From UBA9715 sp045629845 (GTDB lineage Bacteria; Actinomycetota; Coriobacteriia; Coriobacteriales; Eggerthellaceae), in the NCBI GenBank assembly GCA_045629845.1, contig JAZQRZ010000157.1, positions 1-12,058 of the forward strand: a stretch of 12,058 bases of DNA, in the 5' to 3' direction. Both the position numbers and the translations under genes were made by a program. A model generated the notes under the pieces. It saw only the letters and a list, made by a program, of their open reading frames with translations, was not told the DNA's origin and ran no database searches. This document shows positions 1 to 7,421 of the stretch, one piece after another; the first letter of the stretch is position 1, and each line of letters starts with the position of its first letter.

Positions 1-1586
1 CAAAGATTGGCGTTGTTGGCCCGAACGGCATGGGCAAGTCTACGCTGCTCAAAATCATGGCTGGTCTTGAAGAGGTCAGCAATGGCGAAGCGCGCTTAAC
101 GCCAGGCTATACGGTGGGCTTGCTGCAGCAAGAGCCGCCACTGATGGAAGATAAAACGGTGCGCGAAAACGTTGAAGTTGCCTTTGCGGATGTTATTGCC
201 AAGGTTAATCGCTTTAACGAGATTTCGGCTGAAATGGCTGATCCCGATGCTGATTTTGATGCCCTGATGGATGAAATGGGCAAGCTTCAAGACGCAATTG
301 ATGCAGCAAATGGTTGGGACTTAGATTCGCAGCTGTCTCAAGCGATGGATGCACTGCAATGCCCCGATCCTGATGCGCCTGTAAATGTGTTGTCAGGTGG
401 TGAACGTCGTCGCGTTGCCTTGTGTCGTTTGCTTTTGGAAGCACCTGATCTGCTGCTGCTTGACGAGCCGACCAACCATTTGGACGCAGAGTCGGTGCTT
501 TGGTTAGAACAGTTTCTTTCTACCTATCCTGGTGCAGTGCTGGCAGTCACGCATGACCGCTATTTCTTGGATAACGTAGCCGAATGGATTTGCGAAGTTG
601 ACCGCGGCACGCTGTATCCGTATAAGGGTAACTATTCCACTTATCTGGAAACAAAAGCTGCTCGTTTAGAGCTGCAGGGTCAGCAAGATGCAAAGCGCGC
701 CAAGAAGATGAAGGCCGAACTTGAGTGGGTTCGTTCGGGTGCGAAGGCTCGCCAGGCTAAAGGTAAGGCTCGTCTTGCTGCTTACGAACAGATGGCGGCT
801 GAATCAGCGGCGCGTAAGAACGTTGATTTCTCGGAAATACATATTCCCGCTGGTCCGCGTTTGGGTAATAAGGTGCTCGAAGCCACTAATCTTCACAAGG
901 CTTTTGGCGATCGCGTGCTTATCGATGATCTGTCGTTCACGTTGCCACGCAACGGCATTGTGGGCGTAATTGGTCCGAATGGTGTGGGTAAGACCACGCT
1001 GTTCCGCATGATTGTGGGTGAAGAAACACCGACCAGTGGTACGTTGGAGCTGGGTGAAACAGCGGTGCTGTCGTATGTCGACCAGAATCGCGCTGGCATC
1101 GATCCCGATAAAAGCGTATGGGAAGTCGTTTCTGATGGTCTTGATTTCATGAATGTGGCTGGTACCGAGGTTCCCAGCCGTGCGTATGTTGCTGCTTATG
1201 GGTTTAAGGGCTCAGATCAGCAGAAACCTGCTGGCGTGCTTTCGGGCGGCGAACGAAATCGTTTGAATCTGGCGCTTACTCTGAAGCAGGGTGGCAACCT
1301 GTTGCTTTTGGACGAACCGACAAACGACCTGGATACCGAAACGTTGGCCTCGCTTGAAGAAGCGCTCAACGAGTTTTCGGGTTGTGCGGTTATTACCAGT
1401 CACGACCGTTTCTTCCTTGACCGCGTGGCTACGCACATTCTGGCTTGGGAAGGAACTGACGAAAACCCTGGCGCTTGGTACTGGTTCGAAGGTAATTTCG
1501 AGGCTTATCAGGAAAACCGCATTGCTCGCTTGGGTGCTGAAGCAGCCAAGCCGCATCGTTTGCATCGCAAGTTAACGCGCGACTAG
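1..1586 (+). CDS. ettA: EttA, ABC-F translational throttle ATPase (5' truncated)
   Basis: EttA binds the ribosomal E site and gates entry into elongation according to the ATP/ADP ratio; it is a soluble ABC-F protein with no membrane domain. The reading frame is open from base 3, and the first visible residues already lead into the Walker A motif GPNGMGKST (bases 18-44), so the methionine at base 30 lies inside the P-loop and is not the start. About 527 residues are visible; with the missing 35-40 the total would match the roughly 555 of E. coli EttA. Domain 1 continues with an arm insertion, signature LSGGERRR (from base 390) and Walker B LLLLDEPTNHLD (around 450-485). A charged Lys/Arg-rich inter-domain linker lies near 670-820. 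Domain 2 has GPNGVGKTT (from 972), LSGGERNR (from 1239) and LLLLDEPTNDLD. The ending LGAEAAKPHR is typical of EttA rather than Uup. mfd starts 12 nt downstream, probably co-transcribed. Confidence 0.95.
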   Translation, partial: KIGVVGPNGMGKSTLLKIMAGLEEVSNGEARLTPGYTVGLLQQEPPLMEDKTVRENVEVAFADVIAKVNRFNEISAEMADPDADFDALMDEMGKLQDAIDAANGWDLDSQLSQAMDALQCPDPDAPVNVLSGGERRRVALCRLLLEAPDLLLLDEPTNHLDAESVLWLEQFLSTYPGAVLAVTHDRYFLDNVAEWICEVDRGTLYPYKGNYSTYLETKAARLELQGQQDAKRAKKMKAELEWVRSGAKARQAKGKARLAAYEQMAAESAARKNVDFSEIHIPAGPRLGNKVLEATNLHKAFGDRVLIDDLSFTLPRNGIVGVIGPNGVGKTTLFRMIVGEETPTSGTLELGETAVLSYVDQNRAGIDPDKSVWEVVSDGLDFMNVAGTEVPSRAYVAAYGFKGSDQQKPAGVLSGGERNRLNLALTLKQGGNLLLLDEPTNDLDTETLASLEEALNEFSGCAVITSHDRFFLDRVATHILAWEGTDENPGAWYWFEGNFEAYQENRIARLGAEAAKPHRLHRKLTRD

Positions 1587-1598
1587 GTTTTATGATTC

Positions 1599-4500
1599 AT
1601 GCTGATTGATTCGCTGACATATGCGATTGAGTATTCTGGCGCGCTCGAGACATTCTGGGGCAAGTTGGATGCTAACGAAGATGCTACTTTGGGTGTAGCG
1701 GCTTCGGCACGCCCCTTCATGGTTGCAGCGCGCTTTGTGCATAAGCCGCAGCCTACGTTGGTTGTCGTAGCAGGCGAAGAAGCAGCGGCGAATTTTGCAC
1801 GGAATACTTCGGCGTATTTGGGCGACGATTGCGTGGCTCATTTTCCCGATAGGTCTGATTATCCATTTCGGGCGCAATCGCCAAACCCTCGTCAGATTGC
1901 TCGTCGTTTAGAAGTTGCACATGCGCTTGCAACGGGAAAGCCGATGGTTGTTGTTGCGTCGGCTCGTGCCTTGTTACGCATGTTGCCCCCTGTATCGGCG
2001 GGTGTGCATAAGCCGGTGGTTTTGACTGCTGGCTGCGAATTGATGGATCAGCCTAATGCTGAAGCGCTGAATCTGGCTGAGTTCGATGATTTACCACGTG
2101 CTTTGGAAGAACGTGGCTACGAGAATACGGGTGAACTGGAAGGTCCTGGCACCTTTGCGGTAAAGGGTGGCGTTATCGACGTTTTCCCAGGTAATCTGTC
2201 TTATCCAGTACGTCTTGATTTCTTTGGCGACGAATTGGATGAGATTCGTCGCATTGTTCCTTCAACAGGGCAAACAATTTCTGCGCTTGATCAGGTAGAA
2301 ATCTTTGCAGTTCGCGAATTTGCCAGCACATCCGCGTTGGTGGCGCGTGTTGCTGATGCGCTAAAGCGTCCCGCGCGAACAAACCCGGCTTTGCGCGAAT
2401 TGTTAGAGCAGCTGGAAGGCGGCCTGCATTTTGATGGCGCTGATGCGCTGCTGCCATATTTGTATGACACAACGGTTACGCTGGGTGATTATGCGGGTCG
2501 AAACACTATGACGTGCCTGATAGAGCCGCGCTCGTTGTTTGACGATGCAGCTCATGCTTTCGAAGAGCTTGAAAGTGCAGCGCATGGAAGCAATATTGCA
2601 TTAACTGGTTTATTCGCTGAGCCTTCGATGCTTAGCTTTGGCCATGGTCAGCGTGCGACGTATCTGTCGCTTATGCGTGCTGGCGAAGGTCTTGACGATG
2701 AACTGCCTGTCAAGCGTGTGGAAGTGGCAGGGCATCCCGATAAGCTGTTTGGTCGTTTAAAACAGCTGACGGATCAGAATTTCACCGTGGTGTTTAGTGC
2801 GCCTAATTATCGTGCGCGTCAAGACATGATGCTTGCTTTTGTCGAGCATGGGTTGCCTATTGCCGAGCGTTTAGATGTTCAAGAGAAGGCTTCGGAAGAT
2901 AACCAAGGCAGCAATGATGGTGCTGCTCAGAATTCGGGCCGATTAAAGCGTGGCATCGTAAACGTGGTTGATGTTGAAATTCCTTTGGGCATGATTATTC
3001 CCAAGGCGAAATTGGCCATGATTAGCGTTTCCGATACGCAAGGCTCGGCAAGTCGTAAACCTACGCGTCATATCGATATTACTGAAATCACCTTCCCGTA
3101 TGCGCCTGGTGACTACGTGGTTCATGCGGCTCATGGCATTGGCCATTTTACGGGTTTGGTGCAGCAAGAAGTCGACGGCACCCGCCGCGATTATCTGCTG
3201 ATTGAATACGCAGAAGGCGACAAGCTGTATGTTCCTGTCGAACAGCTTGATCGCGTTACGCGTTACGTGGGTCCCGAAGGTGGCGAGCCGCGTTTGACGC
3301 GCTTGAATACAGCTGACTGGTCGCGCGCGATGACGCGTGCACGCAAGGCTACGAAGAAGTTGGCCTTCGACCTTGTCGATGTGTATGCACGTCGTGCAGC
3401 TGTTCAAGGCTTTCGCTTCAGTCCTGATACGCCGTGGCAGCACGAAATGGAAGAAGCTTTCCCGTATCAAGAAACGCCTGATCAGTTGGCTGCAATCGCT
3501 GACGTAAAGGCTGATATGCAGTCTGGTCGTCCTATGGATCGCCTTATTTGCGGCGATGTGGGCTTTGGAAAAACTGAAGTAGCTTTGCGTGCGGCATTTA
3601 AGGCTACGCAAGATAACAAGCAGGTTATGGTGCTGTGTCCTACGACCATTTTGGCGCAGCAGCACTATACGAACTTCCGTGACCGCTGCGAGCCATTTGG
3701 TGTGAAGGTTGAAGTTCTTTCGCGTTTCCGCACAGCTGCCCAGCAAAAGGTGGCACTTGAAGGCTTCGCGAATGGCGATGTTCAGATTCTGGTTGGTACG
3801 CATCGTTTGCTGTCGCGCGATGTAAATCCTCATGATCTTGGCTTGATTATCATCGACGAAGAGCAGCGCTTTGGCGTGGGCCACAAAGAACAGATGAAGA
3901 ATCTGCGCGAATATATCGACGTGTTAACGCTTTCGGCTACACCTATTCCACGTACGATGCAGATGTCGCTTTCGGGTGTGCGCGATATGTCGCTGATTCT
4001 GACACCGCCTGATGAACGTCGTGCCGTTGAGGTGCATGTGGGCGAATGGGATCCCGACTTGGTTAGTGCTGCTATCCGTCATGAGCTAGCTCGCAAGGGT
4101 CAGGTGTACTACGTTTCTAATCGTGTACGTTCTATCGATGAAGCGGTAGCTCGCGTGCAGCAGGCTGCTGGCGAAGCGCGCGTTGGTGTGGCGCATGGGC
4201 AGATGAGCAAAGAAGAGCTCGAGCACGTGATGGAAGATTTTTCTGCGGGTGAACTTGATGTGTTGGTGGCTACCACCATTATCGAAAGCGGCATCGACAA
4301 CCCGCATACAAATACTTTGATTATCGAAGATTCACAGCGTTTGGGCCTTGCGCAAATGTATCAGCTGAAGGGTCGTGTTGGCCGCTCGGCAACGCAGGCT
4401 TATGCGTACTTCATGTTCCCTGACAATATTCCTCTAACCGAGGAAGCAGTGGCTCGTTTAACAGCTTTGGGCGAACATCAAGATCTTGGTAGCGGTATGC

Positions 4501-5105
4501 GTATTGCGCTGCGCGACCTTGAGATTCGTGGTGCAGGCAGCATGCTTGGTGCCGAACAGCATGGCAATATGAGCGCAGTGGGCTTCGATTTGTTTGCTCA
4601 GATGTTGGCAACTGCTGTGAATGCAACGCGCGAAGGAAACTTGAAGGCGGCCGACATGCTGCCGCCAGCGCTGTCGGATATTACGGTGAATCTACCTGGT
4701 GCAACATTCTTGCCTGAAGATTACGTTCCAGGCGCTGATGAACGCGTTATGTGGTATCGCCGTATTGCATCTGCATCAGATCGTCAGTTGGTTGACCAGT
4801 TGTATAACGATTTAAAGCAAAAGCGTCCTGAAATGCCGCAAGAGGCACGCAACTTGTTTACGAAGGCGCGCATCAAAGCTTATGCTTTCGAGCATCACAT
4901 CGATGTGGTTTCTATTGTTGCGGGCAAGTTGGTTGTTGATCCAATTGATATTCCTCGCGATGTCATGACAAGCTTGCGTCGTTCCAAAGCTACATGGACG
5001 CCTGACAAGCGAAAGCTGCGTCTTCCGCTTAAACACTTTGCCGCCGAAGACGATGCTGAACTAATGGAAGCTATACTGGCTTTCTTAGAAGGTCTCGACC
5101 AATAA
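1599..5105 (+). CDS. mfd: Mfd, transcription-repair coupling factor
   Basis: Mfd is a DNA translocase that pushes stalled RNA polymerase off damaged DNA and recruits UvrA for nucleotide excision repair. The 1168 residues match the family's usual length. The N-terminal part is the UvrB-like module, with KGGVIDVFPG near residue 190. The CarD-like RNA polymerase interaction domain begins near 500 (VVHAAHGIGHF at about 507). The superfamily 2 translocase has Walker A GDVGFGKTE (652-660), DEEQ (753-756), SATPIPRT (from 779) and motif VI QLKGRVGRS (922-930). A TRG-type segment with LEIRGAGSMLG lies around 973-982, and the C-terminal UvrA-masking domain fills the end. A short polar linker rich in Asn, Ser and Gly (about 431-447) sits before the RNA polymerase interaction domain. 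The ATG at 1599 is the only suitable start; its ribosome site is weak (AGG at 1585-1587, overlapping the ettA stop), which suggests coupling to ettA. A palindrome starts in the stop codon. Confidence 0.98.
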   Translation: MLIDSLTYAIEYSGALETFWGKLDANEDATLGVAASARPFMVAARFVHKPQPTLVVVAGEEAAANFARNTSAYLGDDCVAHFPDRSDYPFRAQSPNPRQIARRLEVAHALATGKPMVVVASARALLRMLPPVSAGVHKPVVLTAGCELMDQPNAEALNLAEFDDLPRALEERGYENTGELEGPGTFAVKGGVIDVFPGNLSYPVRLDFFGDELDEIRRIVPSTGQTISALDQVEIFAVREFASTSALVARVADALKRPARTNPALRELLEQLEGGLHFDGADALLPYLYDTTVTLGDYAGRNTMTCLIEPRSLFDDAAHAFEELESAAHGSNIALTGLFAEPSMLSFGHGQRATYLSLMRAGEGLDDELPVKRVEVAGHPDKLFGRLKQLTDQNFTVVFSAPNYRARQDMMLAFVEHGLPIAERLDVQEKASEDNQGSNDGAAQNSGRLKRGIVNVVDVEIPLGMIIPKAKLAMISVSDTQGSASRKPTRHIDITEITFPYAPGDYVVHAAHGIGHFTGLVQQEVDGTRRDYLLIEYAEGDKLYVPVEQLDRVTRYVGPEGGEPRLTRLNTADWSRAMTRARKATKKLAFDLVDVYARRAAVQGFRFSPDTPWQHEMEEAFPYQETPDQLAAIADVKADMQSGRPMDRLICGDVGFGKTEVALRAAFKATQDNKQVMVLCPTTILAQQHYTNFRDRCEPFGVKVEVLSRFRTAAQQKVALEGFANGDVQILVGTHRLLSRDVNPHDLGLIIIDEEQRFGVGHKEQMKNLREYIDVLTLSATPIPRTMQMSLSGVRDMSLILTPPDERRAVEVHVGEWDPDLVSAAIRHELARKGQVYYVSNRVRSIDEAVARVQQAAGEARVGVAHGQMSKEELEHVMEDFSAGELDVLVATTIIESGIDNPHTNTLIIEDSQRLGLAQMYQLKGRVGRSATQAYAYFMFPDNIPLTEEAVARLTALGEHQDLGSGMRIALRDLEIRGAGSMLGAEQHGNMSAVGFDLFAQMLATAVNATREGNLKAADMLPPALSDITVNLPGATFLPEDYVPGADERVMWYRRIASASDRQLVDQLYNDLKQKRPEMPQEARNLFTKARIKAYAFEHHIDVVSIVAGKLVVDPIDIPRDVMTSLRRSKATWTPDKRKLRLPLKHFAAEDDAELMEAILAFLEGLDQ

Positions 5106-5134
5106 TATGCAAAAGGGCAGTCCCTTTTGCATAT
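5105..5134. repeat. Perfect 13-bp palindrome after mfd (hairpin 1)
   Basis: Arms ATATGCAAAAGGG (5105-5117) and CCCTTTTGCATAT (5122-5134) are perfectly complementary around a CAGT loop. The left arm begins in the last base of the mfd stop codon. No U-tract follows (next bases GTTGAAGG), so it is not a textbook intrinsic terminator, although it may end or protect the mfd transcript. Hairpin 3 at 7371-7401 has nearly the same arms. The next gene's ribosome-binding site follows within about 10 nt. Confidence 0.9.
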
Positions 5135-5152
5135 GTTGAAGGAAGGAACGCC

Positions 5153-5974
5153 ATGTCGTTCACATTAGGACTTGCGCAATGCAGCCATCCAGTCGATGGC
5201 AATGTTCTTGACATGGTTGATGCATGGGCTGCAAAAGCAAAGGCGGCCGGTGTTGACCTTCTTGTTTTTCCTGAATCGCTTATGACGCCATTTGATGCAT
5301 CGGCAGACGAATTTGCGCGTGCGGCTGAACCGCTTTCTGGTCCGTTTTGTTCTGGGGTAGATGCCTTGGCGCGGAAACATGGGCTGTGGATGGTGTATAC
5401 CGCTAACGAACTAAACGAGAATGGTCGCCCGTTTAACACGGCTGTGGTGGTTAATGATGCAGGCGAAAAGCAAGCGGTGTATCGCAAGGTGCATCTGTTT
5501 GATACCGACTTCGTTAAAGAATCAGACAAGGTGTGCGCGGGAGCGCAGTATTTGCAGCCAGTTGTTACACCGTTTGGTCGCATTGGTATTGGTATTTGTT
5601 TCGACCTGCGTTTTCCCGAACAAGCGCGCGCTGCTGCATTGCAGGGCGCAGATGTGATGCTGTATCCAGCTGCTTGGGTGGATGGCCCAAGCAAGGTGTA
5701 TCAGTGGCGTACGCTGTTGGCTGCTCGCGCAATCGAAAACGAATTCTTCGTGGCAGGTCTTTCTCGTTGTGATCGCGCTTTTGGCGAAGCAAAGCGCGAC
5801 TATGCTGGCCATAGCTGCGTGTATGGGCCGCTTGGGGAAGAACTGGCTAGTGCTGATCTAGAAGAACAGCTTCTGGTTGTTGAATTGAACCTTGAGGATA
5901 TCGCAAAAGCTCGCGCTGCTATGCCCGTGCTTGAACAATGTGACAAGGGGCTGGACCCTTTGTCACATTCTTGA
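5153..5974 (+). CDS. Nitrilase-superfamily carbon-nitrogen hydrolase (Nit2/omega-amidase-like)
   Basis: This is a soluble amidase of the carbon-nitrogen hydrolase family, whose members cleave amides through a covalent thioester on cysteine. The catalytic triad is visible: Glu41 in VFPESLM, Lys112 in YRKVHLFD and Cys149 in GICFDLRFPE. The KVHLFD and CFDLRFPE wording is closest to the Nit1/Nit2 branch, which includes omega-amidase and deaminated-glutathione amidase; the substrate cannot be told from sequence. Its 273 residues are normal for the family. The start is set by GAAGGAAGG just before the ATG at 5153. The body ends at about residue 262 (MPVLEQ); the last residues, CDKGLDPLSHS, are encoded by a palindrome rather than by the family's usual Arg-rich tail. 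An ATP-grasp ligase gene begins 11 nt after the stop, so the two are probably co-translated. Substrate confidence is low; family confidence is high. Confidence 0.93.
   Translation: MSFTLGLAQCSHPVDGNVLDMVDAWAAKAKAAGVDLLVFPESLMTPFDASADEFARAAEPLSGPFCSGVDALARKHGLWMVYTANELNENGRPFNTAVVVNDAGEKQAVYRKVHLFDTDFVKESDKVCAGAQYLQPVVTPFGRIGIGICFDLRFPEQARAAALQGADVMLYPAAWVDGPSKVYQWRTLLAARAIENEFFVAGLSRCDRAFGEAKRDYAGHSCVYGPLGEELASADLEEQLLVVELNLEDIAKARAAMPVLEQCDKGLDPLSHS
5937..5969. repeat. 14-bp palindrome inside the 3' end of the amidase gene (hairpin 2)
   Basis: Arms AATGTGACAAGGGG (5937-5950) and CCCTTTGTCACATT (5956-5969) pair over 14 bp with one G-U and a CTGGA loop. The element is translated as part of the amidase C-terminus; the stop codon is at 5972-5974. 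It ends six bases before the AGGAGG ribosome site of the next gene. No U-tract follows. It shares the AAGGG...CCCTTT core with hairpins 1 and 3, but its outer arm sequence is different. Confidence 0.88.
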
Positions 5975-5975
5975 T

Positions 5976-5981
5976 AGGAGG
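5976..5981 (+). promoter_or_regulatory. Consensus ribosome-binding site deciding the ATP-grasp gene start
   Basis: AGGAGG stands 4 nt before the ATG at 5986. An in-frame TTG at 5971 would put the start upstream of this site and inside the amidase stop region, so the ATG at 5986 is preferred. Confidence 0.85.
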
Positions 5982-5985
5982 ATGC

Positions 5986-7368
5986 ATGACAAAGAACGCT
6001 GAATACACGCAAGAGTATCTGGACATCATGGCGTCGCTTGATGGCGATATTCCCGGTCGTGAAAACGCTTTTGCCTACATGGAAAACTCGACAGCCTTGG
6101 TGCACTACATCCAGGCTGAGTCGTCGTTTGTTCCACGTTTGTTCGACCGTGAAACATACGACAAGATGAAATGGTTAGCTGAAACTTCGCATAGTATTTG
6201 CGAAAAGGTGATGCGCCGCTATCTTGATGATCCAAGTTATCGCGAATTGTTCGATTATGACGAGCGTCTTCGCGAACTCATTCTGATTCCGCAGCGCTAC
6301 GATGCCTTGTTGCCTTTTGCTCGTTTCGACGTTTTCTTGAATGAAGACACGCTGGAAGGCGGCTTTTGTGAGTGGAATGCCGATGGCTCGTCAGGTATGA
6401 ACGAAGATCGCGAGCTGAACATTTCGCTTGCACCTTCAGCAACAATGCGCCAGTTTGCGGCAAACCATCAGCTTCAAACCAGCGACTTGTTCAATCCGTG
6501 GGTTGAAGAGTTCATCCGCATTTACAACACCTTCGAAAACAAGGTAGAACATCCTACGTTTGCTATCGCTGACTTTATGGAAAACGCGGTGGTCGACGAA
6601 TTCCGCGTGTATGCACGCTATTTCGGCGAGCATGGTTATCCTTGCTTAGTCGAAGATGTTCGTGATTTGGTATACGACGCAAGCAAGCGCGAATTACGTG
6701 ACAAGAAGGGCCGCAAGATCGATGCTATTTGGCGTCGCTCGGTTACGAATGACATCTTGAATAATTGGGATGCTAGCCAGGACATGATTTCTGCTGTGCG
6801 CGACGGCGCTGTGGCTCTCATTGGTAGCTTTGCGGGGCACATCGTGCATGATAAGCAGATTTTCGACGCCGTATTTTGGCCGGAAACGCGCGAAATGCTA
6901 ACCGAAGAAGAACTGCGTCTTGTTGATCAGTACGTACCGCAGACCAAGTTCCTTGACGATGAACACATTAATCTTGATGAAGTGCGTGCTAATAAAGACG
7001 CCTGGATTATTAAGCCGACTGACCAGTATGGTGCTCACGATGTGTATGCTGGCCAGATGCATACTCAGCAGGAATGGGAAGACATCGTCGATCGCTTTAG
7101 CAACGGTAAGGCAGGCGCCCCCTTCTTGGTGCAAACGTACCTTACGCCCTTCCGCACCGAGCTTTTGCCAATCTGCAATGATTTGCTTATTGCTGATGAT
7201 GTCGACATTCCTCGTGAGACAGCGTTCTATAACAATATGCCGGGTCTGTATACGTTTAACGGAAAATTTGGCGGCGTGTTTGCACGCCTAGGGCCTAAGC
7301 CTATTATTAGCCAACCTATGGGCGACCTTACTAGTGCCGTCATTTGGGTAGATTGCAACCTCGATTAA
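5986..7368 (+). CDS. Putative circularly permuted ATP-grasp ligase (glutathionylspermidine-synthetase-like), unknown substrate
   Basis: The 460-residue soluble protein has no signal peptide or membrane segment. Motifs resemble the glutathionylspermidine-synthetase / circularly permuted ATP-grasp group, ATP-dependent enzymes joining a carboxylate to an amine. Visible are an acidic metal-type motif FCEWNADGSSGMNEDRELN (127-145), IDAIWRR with paired arginines (250-251), WIIKPTDQYGAHDVYAG (340-356) where Lys343 would contact ATP, and PFLVQTYL (379-386). The Gly-rich loop normally seen after KP-x-D is partly replaced here (YGAHDV). The protein ends with GGVFARLGPKPIIS, a typical closing strand of such enzymes. 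It follows the amidase by 11 nt, so a make-and-break amide pair is conceivable, but the substrate is unknown. The family assignment rests on motif resemblance only; a search of structure profiles could change it. A palindrome lies just after the stop. Confidence 0.72.
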   Translation: MTKNAEYTQEYLDIMASLDGDIPGRENAFAYMENSTALVHYIQAESSFVPRLFDRETYDKMKWLAETSHSICEKVMRRYLDDPSYRELFDYDERLRELILIPQRYDALLPFARFDVFLNEDTLEGGFCEWNADGSSGMNEDRELNISLAPSATMRQFAANHQLQTSDLFNPWVEEFIRIYNTFENKVEHPTFAIADFMENAVVDEFRVYARYFGEHGYPCLVEDVRDLVYDASKRELRDKKGRKIDAIWRRSVTNDILNNWDASQDMISAVRDGAVALIGSFAGHIVHDKQIFDAVFWPETREMLTEEELRLVDQYVPQTKFLDDEHINLDEVRANKDAWIIKPTDQYGAHDVYAGQMHTQQEWEDIVDRFSNGKAGAPFLVQTYLTPFRTELLPICNDLLIADDVDIPRETAFYNNMPGLYTFNGKFGGVFARLGPKPIISQPMGDLTSAVIWVDCNLD

Positions 7369-7370
7369 AA

Positions 7371-7401
7371 ATATGGAAAAGGGTCAAATCCTTTTCCATA
7401 T
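7371..7401. repeat. 13-bp palindrome after the ATP-grasp gene (hairpin 3)
   Basis: Arms ATATGGAAAAGGG (7371-7383) and TCCTTTTCCATAT (7389-7401) pair over 13 bp with one G-U next to a TCAAA loop. It starts two bases after the stop codon. Compared with hairpin 1 the outer arm differs at one base (C to G), and the opposite arm carries the matching change. A few Ts follow (CTTGGTTTT), so it might act as a weak terminator. Confidence 0.88.
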
Positions 7402-7409
7402 CTTGGTTT

Positions 7410-7415
7410 TAAACT
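7410..7415 (+). promoter_or_regulatory. Possible -10 element for a leaderless transcript
   Basis: TAAACT ends 6 nt before the ATG at 7422, which would put the transcription start at or next to the A of the ATG. The only purine-rich stretch, AAAGG, is 1 nt from the ATG, too close to act as a Shine-Dalgarno. No good -35 is seen. This is tentative. Confidence 0.35.
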
Positions 7416-7421
7416 AAAGGT

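Noticed and set aside
30..32. ATG at base 30 as the ettA start
   Set aside because: The open frame continues upstream and this methionine is the middle residue of the first Walker A motif, so the true start is outside the window.
1592..1609. Five-codon frame (ATG ATT CAT GCT GAT TGA) overlapping the mfd start
   Set aside because: It has no better ribosome site than mfd itself and is easily explained by chance.
2943..3884. 313-codon open frame on the - strand inside mfd
   Set aside because: It is antisense to conserved Mfd domains, its protein has no recognisable motif, and its composition (rich in Arg, His, Thr) is that of a shadow frame.
5105..5134. Hairpin 1 as a classical intrinsic terminator
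   Set aside because: There is no U-tract after the stem, and the downstream gene has no visible promoter in the 47-nt gap, so complete termination is unlikely.
5071..5694. 207-codon open frame on the - strand over the amidase
   Set aside because: It mirrors the amidase codons and crosses hairpin 1; no motif supports it.
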